Source: Streptomyces sp. A 4/2
GTDB lineage: Bacteria > Actinomycetota > Actinomycetes > Streptomycetales > Streptomycetaceae
DNA: 64,000 nt
NCBI RefSeq assembly: GCF_940670765.1
Contig: NZ_CALNVW010000019.1
Span: forward strand, 186,001-250,000
Reading direction: 5' to 3'
Of the stretch, positions 42,884 to 50,788 are shown piece by piece. Both the position numbers and the translations under genes were made by a program. The notes below the pieces were generated by a model. That model was given only the letters and a program-made list of their open reading frames with translations, did not search any database and was not told the DNA's origin. Position 1 is the first letter of the stretch; the number at the start of each line of letters is the position of its first letter.

Positions 42884-43366
42884 TCAGTCGTTCTTCTTGA
42901 AGGTGAACGACCACAGGCCGTAGACCTTGGTGGTGCCGTCGCCCTCGGCGATGGCGACGGTCGAGGTGTTGCCCTTGGCGCCGTACTGGGCGTTGAAGAA
43001 CACGTTGCCCGGGATGGTGGTGTAGGTCTTCTTGCTCACGCCGGTCAGCTGCTGACCGTTCAGCAGGAGCGTCCAGCCCTTGTCGGCGATCTTCGGGTCG
43101 ACGCCGATGCGCACGGTCGCCTCCGGGTCCACCTTGATGGTCGGAGTGTGCTTCTTCTTTTCGGCGCAGGACTTCGACGCGGCCATGTCCAGCGCCTTGC
43201 CGTCGTTGTAGCAAGCGGCGGCGGTGTTCACCGACTTGGTGCCGACCGTCACGGTCGCGAGGGGCGTCGGCTTGTCGCAGGCGGACAGGACGAGGAGTCC
43301 GGCGGACACGGCAGCGACGGCGGCTGCGGTGCGGCGGCCCTTACCGGTAAGAAGCGCAACGGTCAT
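42884..43366 (-). CDS. DUF2771 lipoprotein
   Basis: 160 residues. Lipobox LSAC (Cys30), then a beta-rich domain (TIKVDPEATVRIGVDPKIADKGWTLLLNGQQL) with a Cys pair. DUF2771 is a Streptomyces-specific family of unknown function. Probably co-transcribed with mqnB and mqnD (4-base gap). Confidence 0.85.
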   Translation of the reverse strand: MTVALLTGKGRRTAAAVAAVSAGLLVLSACDKPTPLATVTVGTKSVNTAAACYNDGKALDMAASKSCAEKKKHTPTIKVDPEATVRIGVDPKIADKGWTLLLNGQQLTGVSKKTYTTIPGNVFFNAQYGAKGNTSTVAIAEGDGTTKVYGLWSFTFKKND

Positions 43367-43393
43367 GGGGCGAAGGCTATCGTCCGGCGCAGG

Positions 43394-44740
43394 TCACGCC
43401 ACGCGGGGGTGCGGCGAGCCGCGTCGCGCGGCCGTGAGGAGCCCTCGAACGGTCGTGATCGCCCCCACCGCGACCAGCGTGGCGCCCACCGAAACCCCCA
43501 GTACGCCGTTGAGCGGCACCACCATCGCGATGGCGCCGCCCACCACCCAGGCCATCTGGAGCAGCGTCTCCGACCGGGCGAACGCCGAGGTCCGTACGGA
43601 CTCCGGCACATCCCGCTGGATCATCGCGTCCAGCGACAGCTTGGCCAGCGCCTGCGCGAACCCGGCGACCGCCGCCACCACCGCGACCAGTACGGAGCTG
43701 AAGAAGACCGCCGTCAGCACCGCCGTGGCCAGCACCACCCCGAGCAGGCTCGCGATCATGATCTCCGGACCACGCGAACGGAGCAGCGCGCCGACCGCGG
43801 TTCCCAGCGCGTTGCCCGTACCGGCCGAGACCCCGACGATCGTCATGGACACGGCCACACTGAGGCCGGGCATCGGCTGGTCCCGCAGCAGAAAGGCCAG
43901 GAAGAAGATCAGGAAGCCGGAGAGCGAGCGCAGCGCGGCGTTCGCCACGAGTCCGTTCAGTACGGAGGGGCCGACGGTGCGCAGCGACGGCTTGCGCTCG
44001 TCACGCTCCACCAGCCGCGCCTTGCCCTCGCCCTTCGCGGAGTCCACCTTGCGCGGCAGGGTGAACGCCAGGAACGCGCCGAACAGGAAGACGACGGACG
44101 CCCCGTAGAGCGGCCAGGGGGGCCCGATGCGGTGCAGCCCCGCACCGATGGGCGCCCCGATGCCGGTCGCCAGCAGCCCCCCGAGCGTCACCCGGGAATT
44201 GGCCCGGACCAGTGAGAACCGGGGTGGCAGCAGCCGGGGGACCACCGCGCTGCGCACCACTCCGTACGCCTTCGACGCCACCAGTACGCCCAGCGCGGCC
44301 GGATAGAGCTCCAGCCCGCCGGAGGCCACCGCACCCGACATCACCAGCGCCAGCACCGTCCTGGCCGCCATCGCCGCAGCCATCGCCGCCCTGCGGCCGT
44401 GCGGCAGCCGGTCGAGCAGCGGGCCGATCACCGGGGCGAGCACCGCGAAGGGCGCCATGGTGACCGCGAGATAGAGCGCGACCCGGCCGCGGGCCTCGTC
44501 CGTGGGCACCGAGAAGAAAACCGTCGAGGCGAGCGCAACCGTGATCATCACGTCACCCGCGCTGTTCACGGCGTGCAGTTCGATCAGCTTGCCGAGCCCC
44601 GACTCACCCGCTCCATGGGCGTGCGTCGCCCGTCTGATCCCTTTTGCGGTACCGGTAAACGGACGTTGGAGGGCATGCCCGACAGCCCGGCCCGCCCTGC
44701 GCACCGGGCTGAATCCGTCGGACGGCCTTGCGGTGGTCAC
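43394..44740 (-). CDS. MFS transporter
   Basis: 448 residues from GTG 44740 (VTTARPSDG). Twelve or so membrane helices; an Arg/Gly-rich amphipathic N-terminus of about 60 residues precedes helix 1. MFS_1-like: LLDRLPHGRRAAMAAAM (motif A), AGTGNALGTAVGALL. Substrate unknown. Runs in the same direction as the DUF2771 and mqn genes and may share a transcript. Confidence 0.88.
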   Translation of the reverse strand: MTTARPSDGFSPVRRAGRAVGHALQRPFTGTAKGIRRATHAHGAGESGLGKLIELHAVNSAGDVMITVALASTVFFSVPTDEARGRVALYLAVTMAPFAVLAPVIGPLLDRLPHGRRAAMAAAMAARTVLALVMSGAVASGGLELYPAALGVLVASKAYGVVRSAVVPRLLPPRFSLVRANSRVTLGGLLATGIGAPIGAGLHRIGPPWPLYGASVVFLFGAFLAFTLPRKVDSAKGEGKARLVERDERKPSLRTVGPSVLNGLVANAALRSLSGFLIFFLAFLLRDQPMPGLSVAVSMTIVGVSAGTGNALGTAVGALLRSRGPEIMIASLLGVVLATAVLTAVFFSSVLVAVVAAVAGFAQALAKLSLDAMIQRDVPESVRTSAFARSETLLQMAWVVGGAIAMVVPLNGVLGVSVGATLVAVGAITTVRGLLTAARRGSPHPRVA

Positions 44741-45179
44741 CCCGTCATAGTGCCCCAAGCCCGTACGACCCGAACCGGGATTCGGACGCGCAGGTGGGAC
44801 GAGAGCCGGAGAGGGGGTAGCGTGCACGGAGGCTGCCGACCACTCCCGGGCGGGCCCGCGACGCCTGTCACCGCACCTCGCTGCGTTGTCGGAGCCGCCC
44901 AGTGACTTCGGTCGTGGGCGATCCTCCGCCTTGCGACGGACGGTGCCGGACGCCGCGGGCTCCTCCGCCCGGGAGCGGTCGGCAGCCACCAGCGCGCCAC
45001 CGGCGGTTGTCCTTGGCTGTGCGCCTCTCCGTTATCCCGCAGAATGGGTAGGAGAAGGTGCGCCCCCGGGCATGTCGGGCGCGGACGTTGACGCGGTCCC
45101 CTGGTCCGCTCCGCCCGTAGCTCGTACGCGATGTTCGTCCGGCGCACCCGTGAGACGGCGTAGGAGAGAAGCGAGACCT
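44741..45179. other. Long intergenic gap with no clear gene
   Basis: About 440 bases between divergent MFS and DUF3027 genes. Frames on both strands are open but have arginine- and proline-rich translations without known motifs, as expected of non-coding high-G+C DNA. Two promoters must be here; none is obvious. Confidence 0.6.
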
Positions 45180-46088
45180 GTGAGTGCTGCGACGACGCGA
45201 AGCCGTACCCCCGACCGCCTGTGCGCCGAGGCGGTAGACCTCGCCCGCGAGGCCGCCGAGGAAGCCGCCTTCCCCGGGGTGGTCGGTGAGCATGTCTCCG
45301 TGGTGGCGGAGGGCGACCGGGTCGTCACCCACTACTTCGAGTGCAAGGAACCCGGCTACCGGGGCTGGCGCTGGGCGGTGACGGTCGCCCGTGCGTCCCG
45401 GGCGAAGCTCGTCACGCTCGACGAGACGGTCCTGCTGCCCGGCCCCGACTCGCTGCTGGCCCCCGAGTGGGTGCCGTGGAGCGAGCGGCTGCGCCCCGGC
45501 GACATGGGCCCCGGCGATCTGCTGCCCACCGAGGCCGAGGACCTGCGCCTGGAGCCGGGCTACTCCGGCGAGGACGCGCCCCCGCCGAACTCCGTGGTCT
45601 CCGAGGAACTGGCCGAGCGGGTCGACGCGGAGGACGCCGAGGTCACCGACCGCACGGCGGTCCCGGCCCGTGGCACGCTCACCGCGGTCGCCGAGGAACT
45701 GGGCATGCGTCGTGCGCGGGTCCTGTCCCGCTACGGGCTGCACCTGGCGGCCGACCGCTGGGACGAGGAGTACGGCGCGAAGACCCCGATGGCGCAGGCA
45801 GCGCCCGCGTCCTGCGTGACGTGCGCCTTCCTGGTGCCGCTCGCCGGTTCGCTGAAGCAGGCCTTCGGGGTGTGCACGAACGAATTCGGTCCCGCGGACG
45901 GGCATGTCGTGTCGCTGGCGTACGGGTGCGGTGGGCACTCGGAGGCGGCGGTCATGCCGAAGCCGCTGCGGCCCGCGCCGCTGGTGCTGGACTCGACGGC
46001 CGCGGATCCCTTCACGCTGCGGCCGGACCCCGAGGGCGGGTCGGTGCCGGTGGAGGCGTCCGGGGTGGAGGACCTGGGGCACTCCTGA
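45180..46088 (+). CDS. DUF3027 domain protein
   Basis: 302 residues from GTG 45180 (VSAATTRSRT). The N-terminal part contains VAEGDRVVTHYFECKEPGYRGWRWAVTVARA, typical of DUF3027. A C-terminal half with ASCVTCAFLV, FGVCTNEF and YGCGGHSE has the Cys/His spacing of a small metal-binding domain. Acidic middle region. Function unknown. Confidence 0.88.
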   Translation: MSAATTRSRTPDRLCAEAVDLAREAAEEAAFPGVVGEHVSVVAEGDRVVTHYFECKEPGYRGWRWAVTVARASRAKLVTLDETVLLPGPDSLLAPEWVPWSERLRPGDMGPGDLLPTEAEDLRLEPGYSGEDAPPPNSVVSEELAERVDAEDAEVTDRTAVPARGTLTAVAEELGMRRARVLSRYGLHLAADRWDEEYGAKTPMAQAAPASCVTCAFLVPLAGSLKQAFGVCTNEFGPADGHVVSLAYGCGGHSEAAVMPKPLRPAPLVLDSTAADPFTLRPDPEGGSVPVEASGVEDLGHS

Positions 46089-46138
46089 GGGAGCGGCGGG
46101 GCGGGGGTGTTCCGCGGGGGTGAGCCCCCGGGCCTCCC

Positions 46139-46277
46139 TGTCCTCAAGCGCCGGACGGGCTCGAAGGTGTCCTCAAGCGCCGGACGGGCTGGATTTTCCC
46201 CGGCATGGTCCTGCCCGGCCGGCTCGTCTCAGCCCCTCCGGCGTTCGAGGAGCGGGGTCCCGGGGCGGAGCCCCGGT
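46139..46277. repeat. Dispersed intergenic repeat, copy 2
   Basis: Contains two CTCAAGCGCCGGACGGGCT units (27 bases apart in start) and then GCCCCTCCGGCGTTCGAGGAGCGGGGTCCCGGGGCGGAGCCCCGG-type elements, the reverse complement of the 13860-13941 block. Fills most of the 300-base gap before the GHKL gene. Confidence 0.75.
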
Positions 46278-46390
46278 TACCGGAAGGGGCGGGCTGGGGA
46301 ACGCCCGCCGCAGGCGACCCGCACCCCCGTCACGCGGTACGTTCACCCCCGGCCCCCGCCCCACCCCGCCCCACACGAGGAGCACGAGCC

Positions 46391-49300
46391 GTGATCGTGA
46401 AAGCGACGGACGCAGCCGACCCCTTCGGGACGGCCCGGCTACGGCGCGGTGTGCTCGACGCCTGGTCCGCCACTCCCGCCCGGTTCCGTGAGGACGCCAA
46501 CGCCGAGGAAGACCTCGCCCTGGGCGGCTACCGCGACCGCCTCGTCGTCGAGCTCGCCCAGAACGCCGCCGACGCGGCGGCCCGCGCGGGCGTACCGGGA
46601 CGGTTCCGGCTCACGCTGCGGCCGGGCGCGGGCGACGAGCCCGCCGTTCTCGTCGCCGCCAACACCGGCGCCCCGCTGGACGCACCCGGCGTCGAGTCGC
46701 TGAGCACGCTCCGCGCCTCCGCCAAGCGCACCGACGCCGACACGGAGGGCGCGGTGGGCCGCTTCGGTGTCGGCTTCGCGGCCGTCCTCGCGGTGAGCGA
46801 CGAGCCCGCCGTCGTCGGCAGGCACGGCGGTGTGCGGTGGTCCCTCGCGGAGGCCCGCGAGCTGGCCGCCGAGGCCGCGCGGTCCGCCGCCGCCCCGGGT
46901 GCGGACACCGAGGCGGCCCGCGCCGCCGAGGGCCTCGCCGACGAACTGCGCCGCCGCGACGGACACGTGCCGCTGCTCCGCCTCCCGCTGCCCGCCGAGG
47001 GCACCGCCCCCGACGGCTACGACACCGTCGTCATCCTGCCGCTGCGGGACGGCGGCGCGGAGGACCTGGCCCAGCGGCTGATCGCCGCGATCGACGACGC
47101 GCTGCTGCTGACGCTCCCCGGGCTGGCCGAGATCGTGGTCGAGACCCCGGACGGCACCCGCACGCTGACCCGTTCGGCGCACGGCCCGTACGTCCACATC
47201 ACGGATACGGCCGATGTCACCGAGACGGCCGACGAAGGCGTGGCCGACCGGGCGGCGGACGCGGGCACCGACGCGGGTCCCGCCCCCCACCGCTGGCGCA
47301 CCGTCGCCCACCACGGCCCGCTGGAGCGGTCGCTCCTCGAAGGGCGTCCCGTCGAGGAACGGCTGCGCCCGCACTGGTCGGTGACCTGGGCCGTCCCGGT
47401 GGACGCCGAGGGCGCGCCGGTACGGCCCCGTACCGCCCCCGTCGTGCACGCGCCCACCCCGACCGATGAGCCGCTGGGCGTGCCCGCGCTGCTGATCGCC
47501 TCGCTGCCGCTGGACACCGCCCGGCGCCATCCCGCCCCGGGACCGCTGACCGACTTCCTGGTGCAGCGCGCGGCCGACGCGTACGCGGAACTGCTCGGCG
47601 ACTGGGAGCCGGTGTCCGTCGCCACCATCGACCTGGTGCCGGGACCGCTGGGCAAGGGCGAACTGGACGGCGCGCTGCGGGCCGCGATCCTGGAGCGGCT
47701 GGCGCGCGTGGCGTTCCTCGCGCCGGCAGCGCCCGTCGCACCGGCAGCCGGATCCGCCGAGTTCGCCGAGCCCCGGGACGGGGACGCGGCGGGCGAGGAC
47801 CCGGGCCGCGGGCCCAGGGCCCTGCGGCCCTTCGAGGCCGAGGTCGTCGAGGGCGCGGGCGCCGACACCGTACGGGTACTGGCCGAGGTGCTGCCCACCC
47901 TGCTGCCCGCCGGTCTGGAACGCCGCGCCGAGCTGCGCACGCTGGGCGTCGGCCGGCTGCCGCTCGGCGACGCGATCGACCGCATCGGCGGCGCCGAACG
48001 CGAACCGTCCTGGTGGCGGCGGCTGTACGAGACCCTCGCCGGCGTCGACCCGGACCGGCTGTCCGGGCTGCCCGTGCCGCTCGCCTCGGGGCGTACGGCC
48101 GTCGGCCCCCGGCAGGTCCTGCTGCCGCTGGCCGACACCCCGGCCGACCTCGCCCGGCTCGGCCTCAAAGTCGCGCACCCGGACGCCGCGCATCCGCTCC
48201 TGGAGAAGCTGGGGGCCCTGCCCGCCACGCCGCGCGCGGTACTGACGACCCCCCAGGTGCGGGCCGCCGTCGCGGCCTCCCTGGACGACGGCGAGGCCTG
48301 GGACAGCGACGCGCTCGACCCGGACGAGCTGGCCGAGGTCGTCCTGGCCCTCGTCCGGGAGGCGGATCTGGAGCCCGGGGACGAACCGTGGCTGGCCGCG
48401 CTCGCCCTGCCCGACGAGGACGGCGAGTCCGCCCCGGCCGGTGAACTGGTCCTGCCCGGCAGCCCGTTCGCGCAGCTCATGCGCGAGGGCGAACTGGCCC
48501 TCTGCGACAGCGAACTGGCCGACCGCTGGGGCGAACAGCCGCTGACCGCCTGCGGGGTGCTGGCCACCTTCGCCCTCGTACGCACCACGGATGTCGTCCT
48601 CGACCCCGACGAACTCGACCCGCGCGAGGGCGACTTCGCGGAACCGGACGACGCCGGGCTGCTGGACGCCGTGGACGTCTGGTGCGAGGACGTGCTCGAC
48701 CAGCTGCCGGAGACCCCGGTGCCGCCGGTCGCGACGGAGCTGGTCGCGGTACGGGACCTGGACCTGGTCGACGACGACAAGTGGCCGCAGGCCCTCGCCC
48801 TGCTCGCCCGGCCGCCGCTGCGGGACGCGCTGACCCAGCCGGTGCGGGTGCTGCTGCCGGACGGGACGACGGCCTCCGTACGTCCGTACACCGCCTGGTG
48901 GCTGCGCGATCACCCGGTGCTCGACGGCCGCCGTCCGGCGGGGCTGCGGTCGGCGGGCGGCGATCCGCTGCTGGCCGGGCTGTACGACGAGGTGGACGCG
49001 ACCGGCTTCGACGACGAGCAGGTGCTGCGCGCCCTCGGCGTGCGGACCTCGGTGGCCGCCCTGCTCGACGAGCCCGGCGGCGCGGCCGAGCTGCTGAACC
49101 GGCTCGCCGACCCGGACCGTGAGGTGTCGTCCCGTCAGCTGCACGCGCTGTACGGGGAGTTGGCCCTGCTCGATCCCGAACAGGTCACCCTCGCGGACGA
49201 GTTGCGGGCCGTGGTGGACGGAGAAGTACGGGTGGTGGACGCGGCCGATGCGCTGGTCGCCGACGCGCCCGACCTGCTCCCGCTGACGTCCGGGGCCCCG

Positions 49301-49669
49301 CTGCTCCCGGTCGCCCCGGCGCGCGCCGCGGAGCTGGCCGAGCTGCTCCAGATCAGGCGGCTGAGCGAGACGGTGGACGCCGAGGTGACCACGGCGGGCG
49401 AGGAGCACCCGGTGCCGGAAGCGGTCCGTACGCTGCTCGGCCCCGGCACCCCGGCGACGTACCTGGAACACGAGGAACTCCTCGCGGGCGGCGTCGAACT
49501 GGACTGGCACCGGACCCGCGACGGGGTGCTCCACGCGGCCACCCTGGAGGGTGTGGCCGCGGGCCTCGCCTGGGCGGCCGGACAGTGGCCGCGCCGGTTC
49601 GAGGTCGCGGCGCTGCTGGAGGACCCGTCACGTAAGGAGGAGCTGGCGCGGGACCGCTGGTTCGACTGA
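46391..49669 (+). CDS. Sacsin/HSP90-like GHKL ATPase, very large
   Basis: 1092 residues from GTG 46391 (GAGGAG ahead). N-terminal GHKL nucleotide-binding domain: N-box VVELAQNAADAA (53-64), a DNGxG-like box in ANTGAPLD (90-97) and GAVGRFGVGFAAVLA (120-134). This is the 'sacsin N-terminal ATP-binding-like' domain. The rest is a long acidic, Pro/Leu-rich mostly helical region with no domain I can name. A chaperone or signalling ATPase is likely. No partner gene is evident except the upstream DUF3027 gene. Confidence 0.85.
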   Translation: MIVKATDAADPFGTARLRRGVLDAWSATPARFREDANAEEDLALGGYRDRLVVELAQNAADAAARAGVPGRFRLTLRPGAGDEPAVLVAANTGAPLDAPGVESLSTLRASAKRTDADTEGAVGRFGVGFAAVLAVSDEPAVVGRHGGVRWSLAEARELAAEAARSAAAPGADTEAARAAEGLADELRRRDGHVPLLRLPLPAEGTAPDGYDTVVILPLRDGGAEDLAQRLIAAIDDALLLTLPGLAEIVVETPDGTRTLTRSAHGPYVHITDTADVTETADEGVADRAADAGTDAGPAPHRWRTVAHHGPLERSLLEGRPVEERLRPHWSVTWAVPVDAEGAPVRPRTAPVVHAPTPTDEPLGVPALLIASLPLDTARRHPAPGPLTDFLVQRAADAYAELLGDWEPVSVATIDLVPGPLGKGELDGALRAAILERLARVAFLAPAAPVAPAAGSAEFAEPRDGDAAGEDPGRGPRALRPFEAEVVEGAGADTVRVLAEVLPTLLPAGLERRAELRTLGVGRLPLGDAIDRIGGAEREPSWWRRLYETLAGVDPDRLSGLPVPLASGRTAVGPRQVLLPLADTPADLARLGLKVAHPDAAHPLLEKLGALPATPRAVLTTPQVRAAVAASLDDGEAWDSDALDPDELAEVVLALVREADLEPGDEPWLAALALPDEDGESAPAGELVLPGSPFAQLMREGELALCDSELADRWGEQPLTACGVLATFALVRTTDVVLDPDELDPREGDFAEPDDAGLLDAVDVWCEDVLDQLPETPVPPVATELVAVRDLDLVDDDKWPQALALLARPPLRDALTQPVRVLLPDGTTASVRPYTAWWLRDHPVLDGRRPAGLRSAGGDPLLAGLYDEVDATGFDDEQVLRALGVRTSVAALLDEPGGAAELLNRLADPDREVSSRQLHALYGELALLDPEQVTLADELRAVVDGEVRVVDAADALVADAPDLLPLTSGAPLLPVAPARAAELAELLQIRRLSETVDAEVTTAGEEHPVPEAVRTLLGPGTPATYLEHEELLAGGVELDWHRTRDGVLHAATLEGVAAGLAWAAGQWPRRFEVAALLEDPSRKEELARDRWFD

Positions 49670-49850
49670 GGGTTGTTTGCGCGGCGTACGGCGTGGTTCA
49701 CCACACGGTTTCGAAATCTTCACACCTGGTACAACCATTCACGCGCGTCGCAGGTCTGGTCTGTGAAGCCACCAGGCTTCGCAGACCACATGGGCCACGC
49801 GGATGGACGAAACCTCCGCGGGTCCCCTTCTCCACATGGGGAACAAAAAC

Positions 49851-50702
49851 ATGCGTATACGTGCCACTGTCGTTGCCGTCTCCGGCGCCCTGGCCCTCTC
49901 CGCTCTCGCCTTCCCGGCCTCCGCGCAGGCGGACGAAACCCCCGTCGCCCGGCTCGCGGCCTCGCCGTTCGGAGCGAAGGCGAAGATCAGCCGCGCCGTA
50001 GCCGACACGAAGATCACCAGCGTCGTCGTGAACGGCGGCAAGGACATCACCCTCGGCACCACGGTCCCGAAGACCATCACGGCGACCGTCACCGCCACCG
50101 ACGACTCGGGCATCCAGGACGCCATCGTCTACCTCTGGCACGGCGCCGACATCGACCACGTCGACGGGTACCTCGGCCCGGACGTGTCCGACGACACGGC
50201 CCAGATCGCCAAGTGCACCAAGGTCAACGCCACCACCTCGACCTGCAAGATCACCTTCAAGGTCGACCCGCACTACGACCTGTACAAGAACGACCTCGCC
50301 GGTACGTGGAAGGTCGCCGCGGCGGCGCTCGCCAAGGACTACGACTCGGTCGACAACGACAAGTTCAGGACGATGCACGTCCAGCGCGTCTCGACGCTGA
50401 ACGTCAACGCCGCACCGGAGCCGGTGAAGAAGGGCAAGACGATCACGGTGACGGGCAAGCTCGCCCGCGCCAACTGGGAGACGTACAAGTACCAGGGCTA
50501 CACCGGCCAGCCGGTCAAGCTGCAGTTCCGCAAGAAGAACAGCAACACGTACACCACGGTCAAGACGATCAAGACGAACAGCACCGGCAACCTGAAGACG
50601 ACCGTCAAGGCGGTCGAGGACGGCTACTGGCGCTACAACTTCGCGGGTACGACCACCACTCCGGCGGTCGTCGCCACCGGTGACTTCGTCGACGTGAAGT
50701 AA
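49851..50702 (+). CDS. Secreted beta-rich protein
   Basis: 283 residues from ATG 49851, which has GGGGAA eight bases ahead; ATG 49803 and 49836 are in frame. Signal peptide MRIRATVVAVSGALALSALAFPASAQA, then two beta-sandwich-like halves: TATDDSGIQDAIVYLWHG and a repeat-like KGKTITVTGKL...QPVKLQFRKKNSNTYTTVKTIKT. Reminiscent of secreted calcium-binding or Ig-like Streptomyces proteins. A divergent or adjacent Ca2+-type pump follows, but a link is not shown. Confidence 0.8.
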   Translation: MRIRATVVAVSGALALSALAFPASAQADETPVARLAASPFGAKAKISRAVADTKITSVVVNGGKDITLGTTVPKTITATVTATDDSGIQDAIVYLWHGADIDHVDGYLGPDVSDDTAQIAKCTKVNATTSTCKITFKVDPHYDLYKNDLAGTWKVAAAALAKDYDSVDNDKFRTMHVQRVSTLNVNAAPEPVKKGKTITVTGKLARANWETYKYQGYTGQPVKLQFRKKNSNTYTTVKTIKTNSTGNLKTTVKAVEDGYWRYNFAGTTTTPAVVATGDFVDVK

Positions 50703-50719
50703 CAAGCACTGCCGCGAGC

Positions 50720-50762
50720 GGCCCGTGTCCCGGGGTGGATCCACCACTCCGGGGCACGGGCC
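50720..50762. terminator. Terminator hairpin
   Basis: Inverted repeat of 14 bases with one mismatch (50720-50733 and 50749-50762) between the convergent secreted-protein and P-type ATPase genes. Confidence 0.8.
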
Positions 50763-50788
50763 CCGTTGCGCCCGGACCCTGCCGGGTG

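Noticed and set aside
44737..45147. 136-residue minus-strand frame in the MFS/DUF3027 gap
   Set aside because: Proline- and arginine-rich with no motif; typical of non-coding DNA.
46439..49534. 1031-residue minus-strand frame over the GHKL gene
   Set aside because: Antisense shadow with Arg/Gly/Gln-rich translation and no ribosome site; the plus-strand GHKL motifs are clear.
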